From JBCBGF01 sp038526915 (GTDB taxonomy: Bacteria > Pseudomonadota > Alphaproteobacteria > Rhodobacterales > Rhodobacteraceae), in NCBI GenBank assembly GCA_038526915.1, contig JBCBGF010000010.1, forward strand, positions 1 through 64,000: a DNA stretch of 64,000 nt. The letters run 5' to 3'. Shown here one piece after another: positions 16,375-26,235 of this stretch (its first letter is position 1; each line of letters starts with the position of its first letter). The position numbers and the translations under genes are program-made. The notes beneath the pieces were generated by a model, which worked only from the letters and a program-made list of their open reading frames with translations, was not told the origin of the DNA and did not search any database.

Positions 16375-17052
16375 CTACACGCCCATGGTAGGTAGCGCGG
16401 ACCGGCCCGACGCGCCAGCCTGCCCGGTATCAAAATCATATTCCCAATGCGCGAGATCCCGGGCAAACAGGCGTTCGACCAGCGCGCGCGCGCCGGGCGT
16501 GTAATAGCTTCGGTAGTCGCCCCGGTCCGATGCATTGACGCGCCGCACGGCCCCGAAATCCACGCCAATGTCGCGCCCTGTGCGTTCCAGATCCTGTGCG
16601 AGTGTTTCAAAGTGCAGTATATGGGGCACAATCATCCGCCCCGCCCGATCCTCGACAAACCGCGACTGATCGCGCCGTTGGCCGCGGGCCCAGCGGCGCA
16701 GGAAATCCTCGAAGGACAAGCTCACCGCCTGCTTGTGGCGCTTCAGATGCGGGTGTTTCTTCAGAAAGGCAAAATAGCTGACCGCCAGATCATAAGGATT
16801 GCGGACCACGGCAAAGCGGTAGAGCCGATCGAACAGATCACCACCTAGCTTGCGCCGCGCCTGCGCTGCCGTGTCATGGCCGCGCAGATAAGCCCGATGC
16901 GGATCTTCCCGCAGGGGCAGATATGAGGAAACCCTCCGCCACGGCGTGCGATTGCGCTGTACGCAGTACGGGGCGACCGCCTCGCGGATGGACGAGCCTG
17001 CGGTCTTGGGGATGTGAACGAACAGGAACTGTCTTTCGAGCGACAGGTACAC
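16375..17052 (-). CDS. Sulfotransferase family protein
   Basis: 225 residues. The 5'-phosphosulfate loop of PAPS-dependent sulfotransferases is seen as H-I-P-K-T-A-G-S-S (residues 13-21) and the 3'-phosphate region as V-V-R-N-P-Y-D-L-A-V-S (about 82-92). It should transfer sulfate from PAPS to a carbohydrate or other acceptor that cannot be identified. Starts only 6 bases after the rpoD stop on the same strand, so it is probably cotranscribed with rpoD. Confidence 0.82.
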   Translation of the reverse strand: MYLSLERQFLFVHIPKTAGSSIREAVAPYCVQRNRTPWRRVSSYLPLREDPHRAYLRGHDTAAQARRKLGGDLFDRLYRFAVVRNPYDLAVSYFAFLKKHPHLKRHKQAVSLSFEDFLRRWARGQRRDQSRFVEDRAGRMIVPHILHFETLAQDLERTGRDIGVDFGAVRRVNASDRGDYRSYYTPGARALVERLFARDLAHWEYDFDTGQAGASGRSALPTMGV

Positions 17053-17058
17053 AGCGCG

Positions 17059-19053
17059 TTACTGGTCCAGGAAACTCCGCAGTTTTCGCGACCGGCTGGG
17101 ATGCTTGAGCTTGCGCAGCGCCTTCGCCTCGATTTGGCGGATCCGTTCGCGGGTCACGCTGAATTGCTGACCCACTTCTTCCAGCGTGTGGTCGGTGTTC
17201 ATCCCGATCCCAAAACGCATGCGCAACACCCGCTCTTCCCGCGGAGTGAGTGAGGCCAGAACCCGGGTTGTCGTCTCTTTCAGGTTCTCTTGAATGGCCG
17301 AGTCCAGCGGCAGAACCGCATTCTTGTCCTCGATGAAGTCGCCAAGCTGGCTGTCTTCCTCATCACCAATTGGCGTCTCGAGCGAGATCGGTTCCTTGGC
17401 GATCTTCATCACCTTGCGAACCTTCTCAAGCGGCATCTGCAGCTTTTCCGCTAGCTCTTCCGGCGTGGGCTCCCGTCCAATCTCGTGCAGCATCTGACGC
17501 CCGGTGCGGACCAGCTTGTTGATCGTCTCGATCATGTGGACCGGGATACGGATCGTGCGGGCCTGGTCGGCGATGGACCGGGTGATGGCCTGACGGATCC
17601 ACCAGGTCGCATAGGTCGAGAACTTATAGCCGCGGCGGTATTCGAACTTATCCACCGCCTTCATCAGGCCGATATTGCCTTCCTGAATAAGATCAAGGAA
17701 TTGCAGCCCGCGATTGGTGTACTTCTTCGCAATGGAGATCACGAGCCGCAGGTTCGCCTCAACCATTTCCTTCTTGGCCTGGCGCGCCTCTTTTTCACCC
17801 TTCTGGACCTGCTGAACAATGCGGCGGAACTCGGGGATGTCGACACCGACATATTGGCCCACCTGCGCCATTTCCGAGCGCAGCGCCTCAACCTTGTCGG
17901 TGGAGCGATCGATAAAGGCCTGCCAACCCCGGCCAGACTTCTCGCCCATCCGTTCCAGCCAGGTCGGATCCAGCTCGTACCCGCGATAGGCTTCGATGAA
18001 CTCCCGCCGGTTGATGCGGGCCTGGTCGGCCAGCTTCACCATGTTGGAGTCGATCGACATGATCCGGCGGTTGATCCCATAGAGCTGGTCGATCAGCGCC
18101 TCAATTCGGTTGTTGTGGAGGTGAAGTTCGTTCACCAGTTCCACAATCTCGGCCCTGAGTTTCTGATACTTCGTCTCATCCTTGTCGCTGAACGATCCGT
18201 CTTCGTTCAGCGTGGCCGACATCCGCAGATCCTGCATCTCGCTCAGCTTGGCATAATCGCGCGCGATCAGGTCCAGCGTTTCAAGGACGCGCGGCTTCAG
18301 CGCGGCTTCCATAGCGGCAAGCGACATATTCGCCTGCTCGTCATCATCGTCGTCGTCATCTTTGGTGATCGGATTGCCGTCGGCATCTAGCTCCGGCTGT
18401 TCTTCCGCCTTCGCCTCGGGCTTGGCCTCAACGTTGAGGCCATCAACGACCGGCTCAGAACCCTCTTCCCCATCCTCGCCCATGGCATTGCCAAAGGTCG
18501 TCTCAAGGTCGATGACGTCCCGCAACAGGATGTCTTCGTTCAGAAGTTCGTCGCGCCAGATCGTGATGGCCTGGAAGGTCAGCGGGCTTTCGCACAGCCC
18601 CAGGATCATCGTGTTGCGGCCAGCCTCGATCCGCTTGGCAATCGCGATCTCGCCCTCGCGGGACAGAAGCTCGACCGAGCCCATTTCGCGCAAATACATC
18701 CGCACGGGATCGTCCGTGCGATCGAGCTTCTCCTGCTCGGTCGCGGCCACGGCCACTTCGCGAGAAGTCGAGGCTTCGACCACTTCGGTCGAGCCCTTGT
18801 TTTCCTCTTCCTCCGCCTCGTCGTCTTCGATGACGTTGATGCCCATCTCCGACAGCATCGACATCACGTCTTCGATCTGTTCGGACGACACCTGCTCAGG
18901 CGGCAGCACCTGGTTGAGCTGGTCGTACGTGATGTAGCCACGCTCGCGCGCTTCGGCGATCATCTTCTTGACCGCGGCCTGGCTCATGTCGAGCATCACG
19001 TCGCTGTCTGCATCATCCTGCTTGCGGTCGTCGGCGGTGTCCTTAGCGGCCAT
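17059..19053 (-). CDS. rpoD: RNA polymerase primary sigma factor RpoD (sigma-70)
   Basis: 664 residues, full length. Region 1.1 at the N-terminus, region 1.2 (D-P-V-R-M-Y-L-R-E-M-G) near residue 117, and a non-conserved spacer with an Asp run (D-D-D-D-D-D-D) near 235. Region 2 includes K-F-E-Y-R-R-G-Y-K-F-S-T-Y-A-T-W-W-I-R-Q, and region 4.2 has the helix-turn-helix E-E-V-G-Q-Q-F-S-V-T-R-E-R-I-R-Q-I-E. It directs polymerase to housekeeping promoters. AGGAGA precedes the start. It lies 108 bases downstream of dnaG in the usual order; rpsU is not present. Confidence 0.98.
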   Translation of the reverse strand: MAAKDTADDRKQDDADSDVMLDMSQAAVKKMIAEARERGYITYDQLNQVLPPEQVSSEQIEDVMSMLSEMGINVIEDDEAEEEENKGSTEVVEASTSREVAVAATEQEKLDRTDDPVRMYLREMGSVELLSREGEIAIAKRIEAGRNTMILGLCESPLTFQAITIWRDELLNEDILLRDVIDLETTFGNAMGEDGEEGSEPVVDGLNVEAKPEAKAEEQPELDADGNPITKDDDDDDDEQANMSLAAMEAALKPRVLETLDLIARDYAKLSEMQDLRMSATLNEDGSFSDKDETKYQKLRAEIVELVNELHLHNNRIEALIDQLYGINRRIMSIDSNMVKLADQARINRREFIEAYRGYELDPTWLERMGEKSGRGWQAFIDRSTDKVEALRSEMAQVGQYVGVDIPEFRRIVQQVQKGEKEARQAKKEMVEANLRLVISIAKKYTNRGLQFLDLIQEGNIGLMKAVDKFEYRRGYKFSTYATWWIRQAITRSIADQARTIRIPVHMIETINKLVRTGRQMLHEIGREPTPEELAEKLQMPLEKVRKVMKIAKEPISLETPIGDEEDSQLGDFIEDKNAVLPLDSAIQENLKETTTRVLASLTPREERVLRMRFGIGMNTDHTLEEVGQQFSVTRERIRQIEAKALRKLKHPSRSRKLRSFLDQ

Positions 19054-19161
19054 CCTGCTCTCCTAATTCCCGGCGTCGGGCGGTTCCCAAAGCGTTGCTC
19101 GAATCATTTAGTGCGAATCGGCGATTCGCAACCCGTTTACCTTATAATCTTAAGGAATGTG

Positions 19162-21087
19162 TCACTCGGGCGCGCCCTTTCCACCCCGGGTTTGACGAAT
19201 CAGTGCATCCAAAGCGCCCTTCTCATCCCGGCTGATTCGCACGCCATTGGGGGCGACTTCGTATTCGGTCTTGTCCTCAACCTGCCCGCGTCCTGCGCGG
19301 GCCATCGCTTCGGCCGCCTGGCTCAGTCGCCACGTCAGCCCCTCGTCGGCGAGATCATCGAGATCGCGCATGGCATCCTCGATCTCGCGCGCCGCACCTC
19401 GTCGCGCGGCAAGCTTTGCCAGTTCTTCAGCGATACACTGGGCGGCCAGTTCACTATCCTCGTCATTGCGCACTGATGGTGAGATTTGCACATGGCGCGG
19501 CGCAAAGAGCTTTTCAAGGGCCGCATCCCCGGCAGCCACACGGATATCCTCGGGCGCGGAATTTGCGAGCAACGCGTCGCGCACTGCTGCATGTTCGGGC
19601 AACGTCAGATCCAAGGTCTCTAACGCACTCTCAAATCGTTCGATCAGGGACGGATGCGTGACCAGCGTGGCCAGGATCACCGCCTCGCGCAGAACATCCT
19701 CCACGGCCCCCTGCGCGGCCGCCAGAAGTGAAGATTTGGTGCTGGGCAAAGCGGGCTCCGGCCCCGGCTTCCAGCGCCGCGCGCCTTTGGCCCGTGGCCG
19801 GGTGTAGCCAAACAGCTCTTCCCGCAGACGCTTGATCTCGGCCCCATAATGCGACCGGATCGAGGGGTCTTTTATCTTGCCAATCGCCTCGCGCAGGCTG
19901 CGGTCCACGGCGGCTTTGCGTTCGGGGCTGTCAAAGACCTTCCCCTCCGTCTCGCGTCGCCACAGCAGCTGAACCATAGGCTGGGCCCCCTCGACCAGCT
20001 TGGCCATGGCGCTTGCCCCTTGCGCCTTGATCAGATCGTCGGGATCCATCCCCTGCGGCATCAACGCAAACCGCAGGCTCTGCCCCGCCTCCAGCATCGG
20101 CAGGGCCAGATCGATCAGCCGCATCGCCGCCCTGAGGCCCGCCGTATCACCATCAAGCGCAATCACTGGCTCAGGGTGAATACGCCAGAGGAGCCGCAGC
20201 TGGTCTTCCGTCACCGCCGTGCCCAAAGGTGCGACTGTCGCCGTAAATCCCGCCTCAGCCAGCGCAATCACGTCCATATAGCCTTCCGCCACGATCAGCG
20301 GCTTGCCCTTCCCAGCCGCCTCGCGCGCGGGCCCGTGGTTGTAGAGGCTGCGCCCCTTATCGAACAGATCAGTCTCAGGCGAATTAAGGTACTTGGCGCC
20401 ATCCTCGGGGTCCATCGCACGGCCCCCAAACGCAATCGCCCGCCCCCGCGCATCGCGGATCGGGAACATGATGCGGTGGCGGAAAGTGTCGTAGGGCTTC
20501 TTGCCACTGTTTGAGGGCTTGGCGAGCCCGGCGGCAAGGATCAGATCCTCGGCCACGCCCTTGCCGCGCAGGTGATCCCACAGGCCCTGCCATCCCGGCG
20601 GTGCGAACCCGATTTCCCATCGGTCAATCGCCGCCGCGTTCAGGCCCCGCCGCACCAGATAGTCCCGCGCCTCAGCCGCCGCGCCGGTTTTCAGTTGCAA
20701 GCGATAGTGCTGCACCGCCTGCTCCATCACATCGGCCAGTTGGGTGCGGTGATCGGCCTTTTCCTGCGCCTTTGGATCGCGCGCGGGCATCTGCATCCCC
20801 GCCTCGCGGGACAGGATCTCCACCGCCTCCATGAACCCCACATTCTCGGTCTCACGCACGAAAGAGATAGCGTCCCCCTTCGCGTGGCAGCCAAAGCAGT
20901 AATAGTACCCCTTACGGTCATCCACATGGAAACTGGCGGTTTTTTCCTGGTGGAACGGGCACGGTGCCCACATATCGCCCTTGCCCTGGTTCGATTTGCG
21001 GGTGTCCCACGTGACCTTGCGCCCGGCGACCTGGGCGATCGACAGGCGGCTGCGCAGCTCATCAAGGAATCCGGGGGGCAAGCTCAT
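19162..21087 (-). CDS. dnaG: DNA primase DnaG
   Basis: 641 residues. Zinc-binding CHC2 domain with C43, H46, C64 and C67; TOPRIM core with E-G-Y-M-D-V at 268-273 and a later D-G-D-x-A-G; helicase-interacting C-terminal domain. It synthesises RNA primers at the replication fork. First gene of the dnaG-rpoD cluster. The Flp-like gene is divergent, with a 166-base gap that should hold both promoters. Confidence 0.98.
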   Translation of the reverse strand: MSLPPGFLDELRSRLSIAQVAGRKVTWDTRKSNQGKGDMWAPCPFHQEKTASFHVDDRKGYYYCFGCHAKGDAISFVRETENVGFMEAVEILSREAGMQMPARDPKAQEKADHRTQLADVMEQAVQHYRLQLKTGAAAEARDYLVRRGLNAAAIDRWEIGFAPPGWQGLWDHLRGKGVAEDLILAAGLAKPSNSGKKPYDTFRHRIMFPIRDARGRAIAFGGRAMDPEDGAKYLNSPETDLFDKGRSLYNHGPAREAAGKGKPLIVAEGYMDVIALAEAGFTATVAPLGTAVTEDQLRLLWRIHPEPVIALDGDTAGLRAAMRLIDLALPMLEAGQSLRFALMPQGMDPDDLIKAQGASAMAKLVEGAQPMVQLLWRRETEGKVFDSPERKAAVDRSLREAIGKIKDPSIRSHYGAEIKRLREELFGYTRPRAKGARRWKPGPEPALPSTKSSLLAAAQGAVEDVLREAVILATLVTHPSLIERFESALETLDLTLPEHAAVRDALLANSAPEDIRVAAGDAALEKLFAPRHVQISPSVRNDEDSELAAQCIAEELAKLAARRGAAREIEDAMRDLDDLADEGLTWRLSQAAEAMARAGRGQVEDKTEYEVAPNGVRISRDEKGALDALIRQTRGGKGAPE

Positions 21088-21253
21088 GAACTATATATCC
21101 GGATCGCGTGGATTGAACACAAGCCCTGCACACGAACACAAAATGGCCTTGGCCGATCACAGAATGGTCCCTCAACAGGTCCAGACATCGCACCGTTTTG
21201 CCCGAATCCAACATTACCAATGCCTTAACGACGAACGAAAGGTAGTAGCGATC

Positions 21254-21844
21254 ATGGGCATTCTGCGCGAAGTTTTTCAGCGGTTCCGCGACGATGAACG
21301 CGGTATGGTGACGACGGACTATATCTTTATGACCGCCATGATGATGGGGACATCCGTGTCCGTAACCTCAGGCGTGGTCAACGGTTCGATCGAACGCAGC
21401 AACCAGCTGGGCCAACAAATCGAATTCATCGGTCGCGCCGCCCTGAACAATGACCTGTCCGCTTTGTCGGGGTTCACGTTCGGTGGACGCACGGTCACCA
21501 CCGATCAGCAGACCGAGCCGGAAGCGGAAGAAACGCCCTGGTACGAGGAAGACAATCAGCAGGCTGGCACCGATCCAGAGCCTGAACCCGAACCGGACGT
21601 GCCTGCAGTGTTCCAGCCCGAGCCCAGCACGCTGAACGCGAGACAGACCGAGCGGTGGGAGGATGACATTGCAGCGCGCACCGATACCCGTCTTGCCAAC
21701 CTGATCCGCAACCAGTTGAACAAAGTCTCCGGCGCCAGCAACCCGTCGAAGCACATGTCGATCGCGGGCATGGCCATCGTCGAAATGCAGGCACGCGGCC
21801 TGGATACGTCGATGCAGGAGCGCTGGTATAACGACCTGCTCTAA
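21254..21844 (+). CDS. Flp-pilin-like membrane-anchored protein with long extracellular tail
   Basis: 196 residues. The N-terminal R-D-D-E-R-G-M-V-T-T-D-Y-I-F-M-T-A-M-M-M-G resembles the prepilin segment of Flp/TadE proteins (acidic/Gly before a hydrophobic helix with Glu or Asp at position +5 or so). The rest is polar, with an E-P-E-P-E-P-E-P-D linker and a soluble C-terminus, much longer than a normal Flp pilin (about 60 residues). Probably secreted or assembled by the Tad system. Its stop overlaps the convergent Lrp gene by 4 bases. Confidence 0.6.
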   Translation: MGILREVFQRFRDDERGMVTTDYIFMTAMMMGTSVSVTSGVVNGSIERSNQLGQQIEFIGRAALNNDLSALSGFTFGGRTVTTDQQTEPEAEETPWYEEDNQQAGTDPEPEPEPDVPAVFQPEPSTLNARQTERWEDDIAARTDTRLANLIRNQLNKVSGASNPSKHMSIAGMAIVEMQARGLDTSMQERWYNDLL

Positions 21845-22299
21845 GTCACTGGAAAGGCTGTGGTTTCCTTCAGCCCTTCCATCACAAAACTCGCCGACAC
21901 ATCCTTAAGGTCGATCCGCGCGATTAACGCCTTGTAGAGGCGATCATAGTCCTGAACATCTGCGACGCGCGCCTGGATCAGATAGTCCAGATCGCCCGAG
22001 GTCCGGTAGGCCCCGGTGATCTCCGGGAACGCCCGCACCGCGCGGGCAAAATCCTCGGCCCAGGCCGCATCGTGGCGATCGGTGCGCACGGCGATAAACA
22101 CCGTCAGCCCCAGCCCCACCTTCCCCGCATCCACCAACGCCACGCGCGCCTTCAGGATACCGGCCTCCTCCAACCGCTTGATCCGCCGCCAGGTTGCGTT
22201 GCGCGACAGACCCACGATTTCGGCCACCACATCCACCGGTCGCCCCGCATCCGCCTGCAGCGCGGTCAGGATCTTGCGATCATAGTCGTCGATATCCAT
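21841..22299 (-). CDS. Lrp/AsnC-family transcriptional regulator
   Basis: 152 residues. N-terminal helix-turn-helix (D-R-K-I-L-T-A-L-Q-A-D, then V-A-E-I-V-G-L-S-R-N-A-T-W-R-R-I-K-R-L-E) and C-terminal RAM ligand domain (G-D-L-D-Y-L-I-Q near 100). Start at the internal Met (MDIDDYDRKIL), which fits family length. It likely senses an amino acid. The glutamate dehydrogenase gene nearby on the same strand is an obvious candidate target but is not adjacent in an operon. Confidence 0.88.
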   Translation of the reverse strand: MDIDDYDRKILTALQADAGRPVDVVAEIVGLSRNATWRRIKRLEEAGILKARVALVDAGKVGLGLTVFIAVRTDRHDAAWAEDFARAVRAFPEITGAYRTSGDLDYLIQARVADVQDYDRLYKALIARIDLKDVSASFVMEGLKETTAFPVT

Positions 22300-22410
22300 C
22301 TTTATAGATATCCTTGGGAAGATTTCCCAATTCATAGCAAATTACGAATACACTTTGGTGAAAAATCTCTCGCGCTCCATGGCATTCTGTTACCAGCGCG
22401 GAGGATTGAT

Positions 22411-22650
22411 ATGTCACCACTCACAAAACTCTTCACCCACCACCCAGCATCGGTCGATGAGACCTATTTCGAACACATGCGCTTTGCCGCGTGGTTTTCT
22501 GGCACGCTCCTACTGGCCGCAGCCGCCGCGCTGATCCACGCGATCCTGCCGTTCCTGTTTGAAAAGACGGCCAGCCGCATTGTGGCGCGGCTTTATGAGC
22601 GCACGCATCGCCGCGGCGCGCCATCACCACACTCAGTCGCCGCAGAATAA
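22411..22650 (+). CDS. DUF6356 family small membrane protein
   Basis: 79 residues, preceded by GGAGGA. The family pattern is clear: F-T-x-H-P-A-S-V-x-E-x-Y-x-E-H-M near 8-23, one transmembrane helix (about 27-45) and H-A-I-L-P-F-L-F-E-K-T-A-S-R. Function unknown. Lies in the gap between the minus-strand lrp and gdh genes, ending 8 bases from the gdh stop. Confidence 0.75.
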   Translation: MSPLTKLFTHHPASVDETYFEHMRFAAWFSGTLLLAAAAALIHAILPFLFEKTASRIVARLYERTHRRGAPSPHSVAAE

Positions 22651-22658
22651 CGCTGCGT

Positions 22659-24098
22659 TTACAAGCCCTTCGCGCGGTAACTTGAGGCCACGCGTTCGAT
22701 GGCAACCAGATAGGCCGCCACGCGTAGATCATTCACGTCCTCACGCCCATGCCAAACCGCGCGCATCGCCTGATACGCGGTGCGCATCGTGTCATCGAGG
22801 CCTGAGCGCACCAGCTCAAGCTCACCCGCACCACGCAGATACTTGTCCTTGAAGTCCGGTGACAACGTCCAGCCAACGCCGGTATCGCGCGACAAACGCT
22901 CTAACTCATCCACGACCAACTGATGCCGCGCCTCTTCCTGGCGCCGCTGCATCCGGCCAAATCGGATGTGGCTCAGGTTCTTGACCCATTCGAAATAGCT
23001 GACCGTCACACCCCCGGCATTCGCATAGAGATCAGGTATGATCACCACGCCCTTCTCGCGCAGCACATCATCGGCCCCCGCCGTCACCGGCCCGTTCGCC
23101 GCCTCGATGATCAGCCGCGCCTGGATACGGCTGGCATTCGACAGGTTGATGACCCCCTCGATCGCCGCCGGGATCAGGATGTCACAGTCGTGCTCAAGCA
23201 CGCTCAAGCCGTCTTTGACGAACGTGGCATCGGCATAGCCGCTGACACCCCCATGCGACGCGATCCACTTGTGCACCGCCTCCACGTTCAGGCCGTTTTC
23301 ATCGATCAGCGCGCCATCGCGCTCGATGATCCCGACAATCCGCGCCCCATCCTCTTCCGCCAGAAACTTCGCCGCGTGATAGCCCACATTGCCCAAGCCC
23401 TGCACGACGATCCGCTTACCGTCGAGCGTGCCTTGCAGGCCTGATTGCGCGATGTCTTCTGGATAGCGAAAGAACTCCTGCAGCGCGTATTGCACCCCCC
23501 GCCCCGTCGCCTCGACGCGGCCCTGGATCCCGCCCGCGTGGGCCGGTTTGCCAGTGACACAGGCATTGGCGTTGATGTCGGTCGTGTTCATCCGGCGATA
23601 CTGATCGGCCATCCAGGCCATCTCACGCTCGCCCGTGCCCATGTCCGGCGCGGGCACGTTCTGGCTGGGGTCGATCAGATCTCGCTTGGCCAGCTCATAG
23701 GCAAACCGCCGCGTGATCTGCTCCAACTCATGTTCCTCATACTCACGCGGATCGATGCACAGGCCCCCTTTTGAGCCGCCAAACGGCGCTTCCACCAGCG
23801 CGCATTTATACGTCATCAACGCAGCCAGGGCCTCAACCTCGTTCTGGTTGACGCTGGTGGCATAGCGGATCCCGCCTTTCACCGGCTCCATATGCTCGGA
23901 ATGGACCGACCGGTATCCCGTGAACGTCTGGATCCCGCCCCGAAGCCGCACACCGAACCGCACCGTATAGGTCGCGTTGCAGACCCGGATCTTCTCCTCC
24001 AGCCCCGGCGGCAGGTTCACCAGCGCCACCGCGCGGTTGAACATCAGGTCGACGGATTCACGGAATCCGGGCTCTTTCAGGCGCTGCTCAGGTGTCAT
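22659..24098 (-). CDS. gdhA: Glu/Leu/Phe/Val dehydrogenase (glutamate dehydrogenase)
   Basis: 479 residues. The dimerisation/catalytic domain has K-G-G-I-R-Y (about 73-78) and P-F-G-G-S-K-G-G (about 104-111) with the catalytic lysine, then P-A-P-D-M-G-T. The nucleotide domain has G-L-G-N-V-G. It interconverts glutamate and 2-oxoglutarate plus ammonia. The start is placed at the Met of M-T-P-E-Q, just after GGGAGGA, although the spacing is short. Substrate specificity (glutamate versus branched-chain amino acids) is inferred from the family only. Confidence 0.88.
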   Translation of the reverse strand: MTPEQRLKEPGFRESVDLMFNRAVALVNLPPGLEEKIRVCNATYTVRFGVRLRGGIQTFTGYRSVHSEHMEPVKGGIRYATSVNQNEVEALAALMTYKCALVEAPFGGSKGGLCIDPREYEEHELEQITRRFAYELAKRDLIDPSQNVPAPDMGTGEREMAWMADQYRRMNTTDINANACVTGKPAHAGGIQGRVEATGRGVQYALQEFFRYPEDIAQSGLQGTLDGKRIVVQGLGNVGYHAAKFLAEEDGARIVGIIERDGALIDENGLNVEAVHKWIASHGGVSGYADATFVKDGLSVLEHDCDILIPAAIEGVINLSNASRIQARLIIEAANGPVTAGADDVLREKGVVIIPDLYANAGGVTVSYFEWVKNLSHIRFGRMQRRQEEARHQLVVDELERLSRDTGVGWTLSPDFKDKYLRGAGELELVRSGLDDTMRTAYQAMRAVWHGREDVNDLRVAAYLVAIERVASSYRAKGL

Positions 24099-24410
24099 CT
24101 GTCCTCCCATTTCCGCAGGCGAATCATCTGTTCGCCTCCGGTGATCCCATCCTAGCGAAGCCCAGCGGAAAAAGTCGCAACACTGACAATCGCAGTATTC
24201 TTCCAAGGACTGTTGATGGCCTTTTTGTGAACTGTTGCCGGATCGGGGTGAATTGCAGCGCCCGGTCTAAACTGTTGAGGCGCCGCCCGAATTCAAAGGG
24301 CGCACCGACCCGCCCACGCCCCAATTTCGCCACAAGCCTTCGGCATCTCTTGTGGCGCAAATTCCTGGGTGAGCTGCGCCTTGCGCACAGTGAGTATGAG
24401 GATGACCAAG
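24099..24410. other. Divergent intergenic region between gdhA and the TadG-like gene
   Basis: 312 bases without a gene on either strand. It must carry the promoters of gdhA (leftward) and of the Tad-like cluster (rightward). No convincing dyad, terminator or small ORF with a ribosome binding site was recognised. Confidence 0.6.
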
Positions 24411-26213
24411 ATGTTTGAGACCCGCGCCAGAATGGATCGCTTCGCACGCGACGAAGAGGGTAGTTTCACGATTTTCTCCCTGTTCATCTTCCTGATGATC
24501 ATCCTGATCGGCGGCATGGCCGTCGACCTGATGCGCTTTGAGACGCGTCGCACCGCCCTGCAGAACACGGTCGACAGCGCCGTCTTGGCCGCAGCAAACC
24601 TGAACCAGACGATCGAGGCCGAGACCTTGGTCAAAAGCTTCTTCGAGAAGTCGGGCTTTGATCCCGATCTCGTGACCGTGCCCGAACCGGAAGAAGACAT
24701 CATCGGCCAAGAGGAAGACGGCACCGGCGGGACGCTGGTGGGTCGAACGGTAGAGGCCGAGGTCGACCTGAGCGTCGATACCTTCTTTATGCACATGATG
24801 GGCATCAACGAGCTGGAAACCGTCACGGCCAGCCAGGCATCCGAAAGCATTCAGAACGTCGAAATCTCGCTCATCGTCGATATCTCCGGCTCGATGAGCG
24901 GCAACAAGATGACGACCCTCAAAACCGAGGCCAAGAAGTTCTTCCGCGAAGTGATCGACGAAGAGCGGACAATGGGCCAAACGACGATTTCGATCATTCC
25001 CTACAACCACACGGTTGTTGCGGGTGCTCCGTTGCTGGACCGGCTGAATGTCAACAGTGGGCTGGCCGTTGTGCCGGAACCCTATGACTACCCCGGGTCG
25101 CTGCTCCAGTATCCGATCTCGCACAATTATTCGAACTGCATCCGCTTCCCGGACAACATGTTCGAATACGATGATCTTCAGGCCGAATATGCCGATCTGC
25201 GCGCAATTGTGCCGCCGACGCTGGACGAGTCTGGCAACGCCATTCCGGGAACAGGGACGCTGCTGACCCGCCAAGGCCACTTTGATGAAGGCGGCAACAG
25301 CTACACCAAACCCACGATGTCGCGCCGTGAGTGCGATAACAACCGGACGTCGATCATGGTGCATGAATCCAGCATCGCCAAACTAGACGCCCATATCGAC
25401 CGCCTGGTCGCTGACGGCAACACCGCCATCGACAATGGCATGAAGTGGGGCGTTGCCCTGCTCGACCCCGCGATGCGGCCCGTTGTTCAAAGCCTGATCG
25501 ACGCAGGCCTAGCATCTAACGCTGCAGTTAGCCGCCCGGGCGAATACGACAGCTCGGAAACCATGAAAGTTGTCGTGCTGATGACAGACGGTAAGAACAC
25601 CCGGCAGCGCGGGCTTAAGACCCAGTACCTGAACGGGCCAAGCCGTGTCTGGTACTCGGAAGCTGCCGCGGATCGGGACAACCCTGACCACATCGTGGAC
25701 AACAACAAGAACGGTTGGGCCGATCGTGAAAAGGAATGGTACGACGGCTACTACGTGCTGATGCCGCACAAATCGGAAGACGAGCGTTGGATCCGCCCGC
25801 ACGTGCCGGGGAACTTCAGCGACGGTACGTACTATGCCGAAGACGAACTGCCCGATGACGCCCGTCAGTTGCATCACATCGAACTCTACGAACGCTTTGC
25901 AGAGAACGATATTGGTGAGTTCTTCTTCCGCCAGGGTGATTGGAACACGCGGAATGCCTACCGCAGTGCGGTCCACCAGACCGTGAACACAGCGGACCTG
26001 GACAAACGCCTCAAAGAACTGTGCGAAGCGGCGCGGGTCAACAATGACATGTTGATCTTCACGATCGCGTTTTCCGCCCCAGCAGAGGGTCAGACCGCGA
26101 TGAAGAATTGCGCGACAGCGCCCGGCTACTACTACAACGCCGATCCCCAAAGCCTCGACAAGGCCTTTGACTCGATCGCAGGCGCGATCACCCAACTTCG
26201 TCTGACCCAGTAA
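24411..26213 (+). CDS. TadG-like protein with von Willebrand factor A domain
   Basis: About 600 residues. After D-E-E-G-S-F-T-I-F-S a single hydrophobic helix (about 20-38) anchors the protein, then M-R-F-E-T-x-R. This is the TadE/TadG N-terminal pattern. A vWA domain starts at V-E-I-S-L-I-V-D-I-S-G-S-M-S-G, with the metal-binding D-x-S-x-S set. The end has the typical A-G-A-I-T-Q-L-R-L-T-Q. It is probably an envelope protein of the Tad pilus pathway. Start uncertain: GAGGA at 24398-24402 best serves the ATG at 24411, but upstream in-frame codons exist. Confidence 0.78.
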   Translation: MFETRARMDRFARDEEGSFTIFSLFIFLMIILIGGMAVDLMRFETRRTALQNTVDSAVLAAANLNQTIEAETLVKSFFEKSGFDPDLVTVPEPEEDIIGQEEDGTGGTLVGRTVEAEVDLSVDTFFMHMMGINELETVTASQASESIQNVEISLIVDISGSMSGNKMTTLKTEAKKFFREVIDEERTMGQTTISIIPYNHTVVAGAPLLDRLNVNSGLAVVPEPYDYPGSLLQYPISHNYSNCIRFPDNMFEYDDLQAEYADLRAIVPPTLDESGNAIPGTGTLLTRQGHFDEGGNSYTKPTMSRRECDNNRTSIMVHESSIAKLDAHIDRLVADGNTAIDNGMKWGVALLDPAMRPVVQSLIDAGLASNAAVSRPGEYDSSETMKVVVLMTDGKNTRQRGLKTQYLNGPSRVWYSEAAADRDNPDHIVDNNKNGWADREKEWYDGYYVLMPHKSEDERWIRPHVPGNFSDGTYYAEDELPDDARQLHHIELYERFAENDIGEFFFRQGDWNTRNAYRSAVHQTVNTADLDKRLKELCEAARVNNDMLIFTIAFSAPAEGQTAMKNCATAPGYYYNADPQSLDKAFDSIAGAITQLRLTQ

Positions 26214-26235
26214 GGACCTAGAGGACCAAACAGGT

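Noticed and set aside
17485..18390. 301-codon plus-strand frame opposite rpoD
   Set aside because: Shadow of the rpoD reading frame.
24267..25364. 365-codon minus-strand frame opposite the TadG-like gene
   Set aside because: No conserved pattern; the opposite strand encodes a vWA protein with intact metal-site motif.
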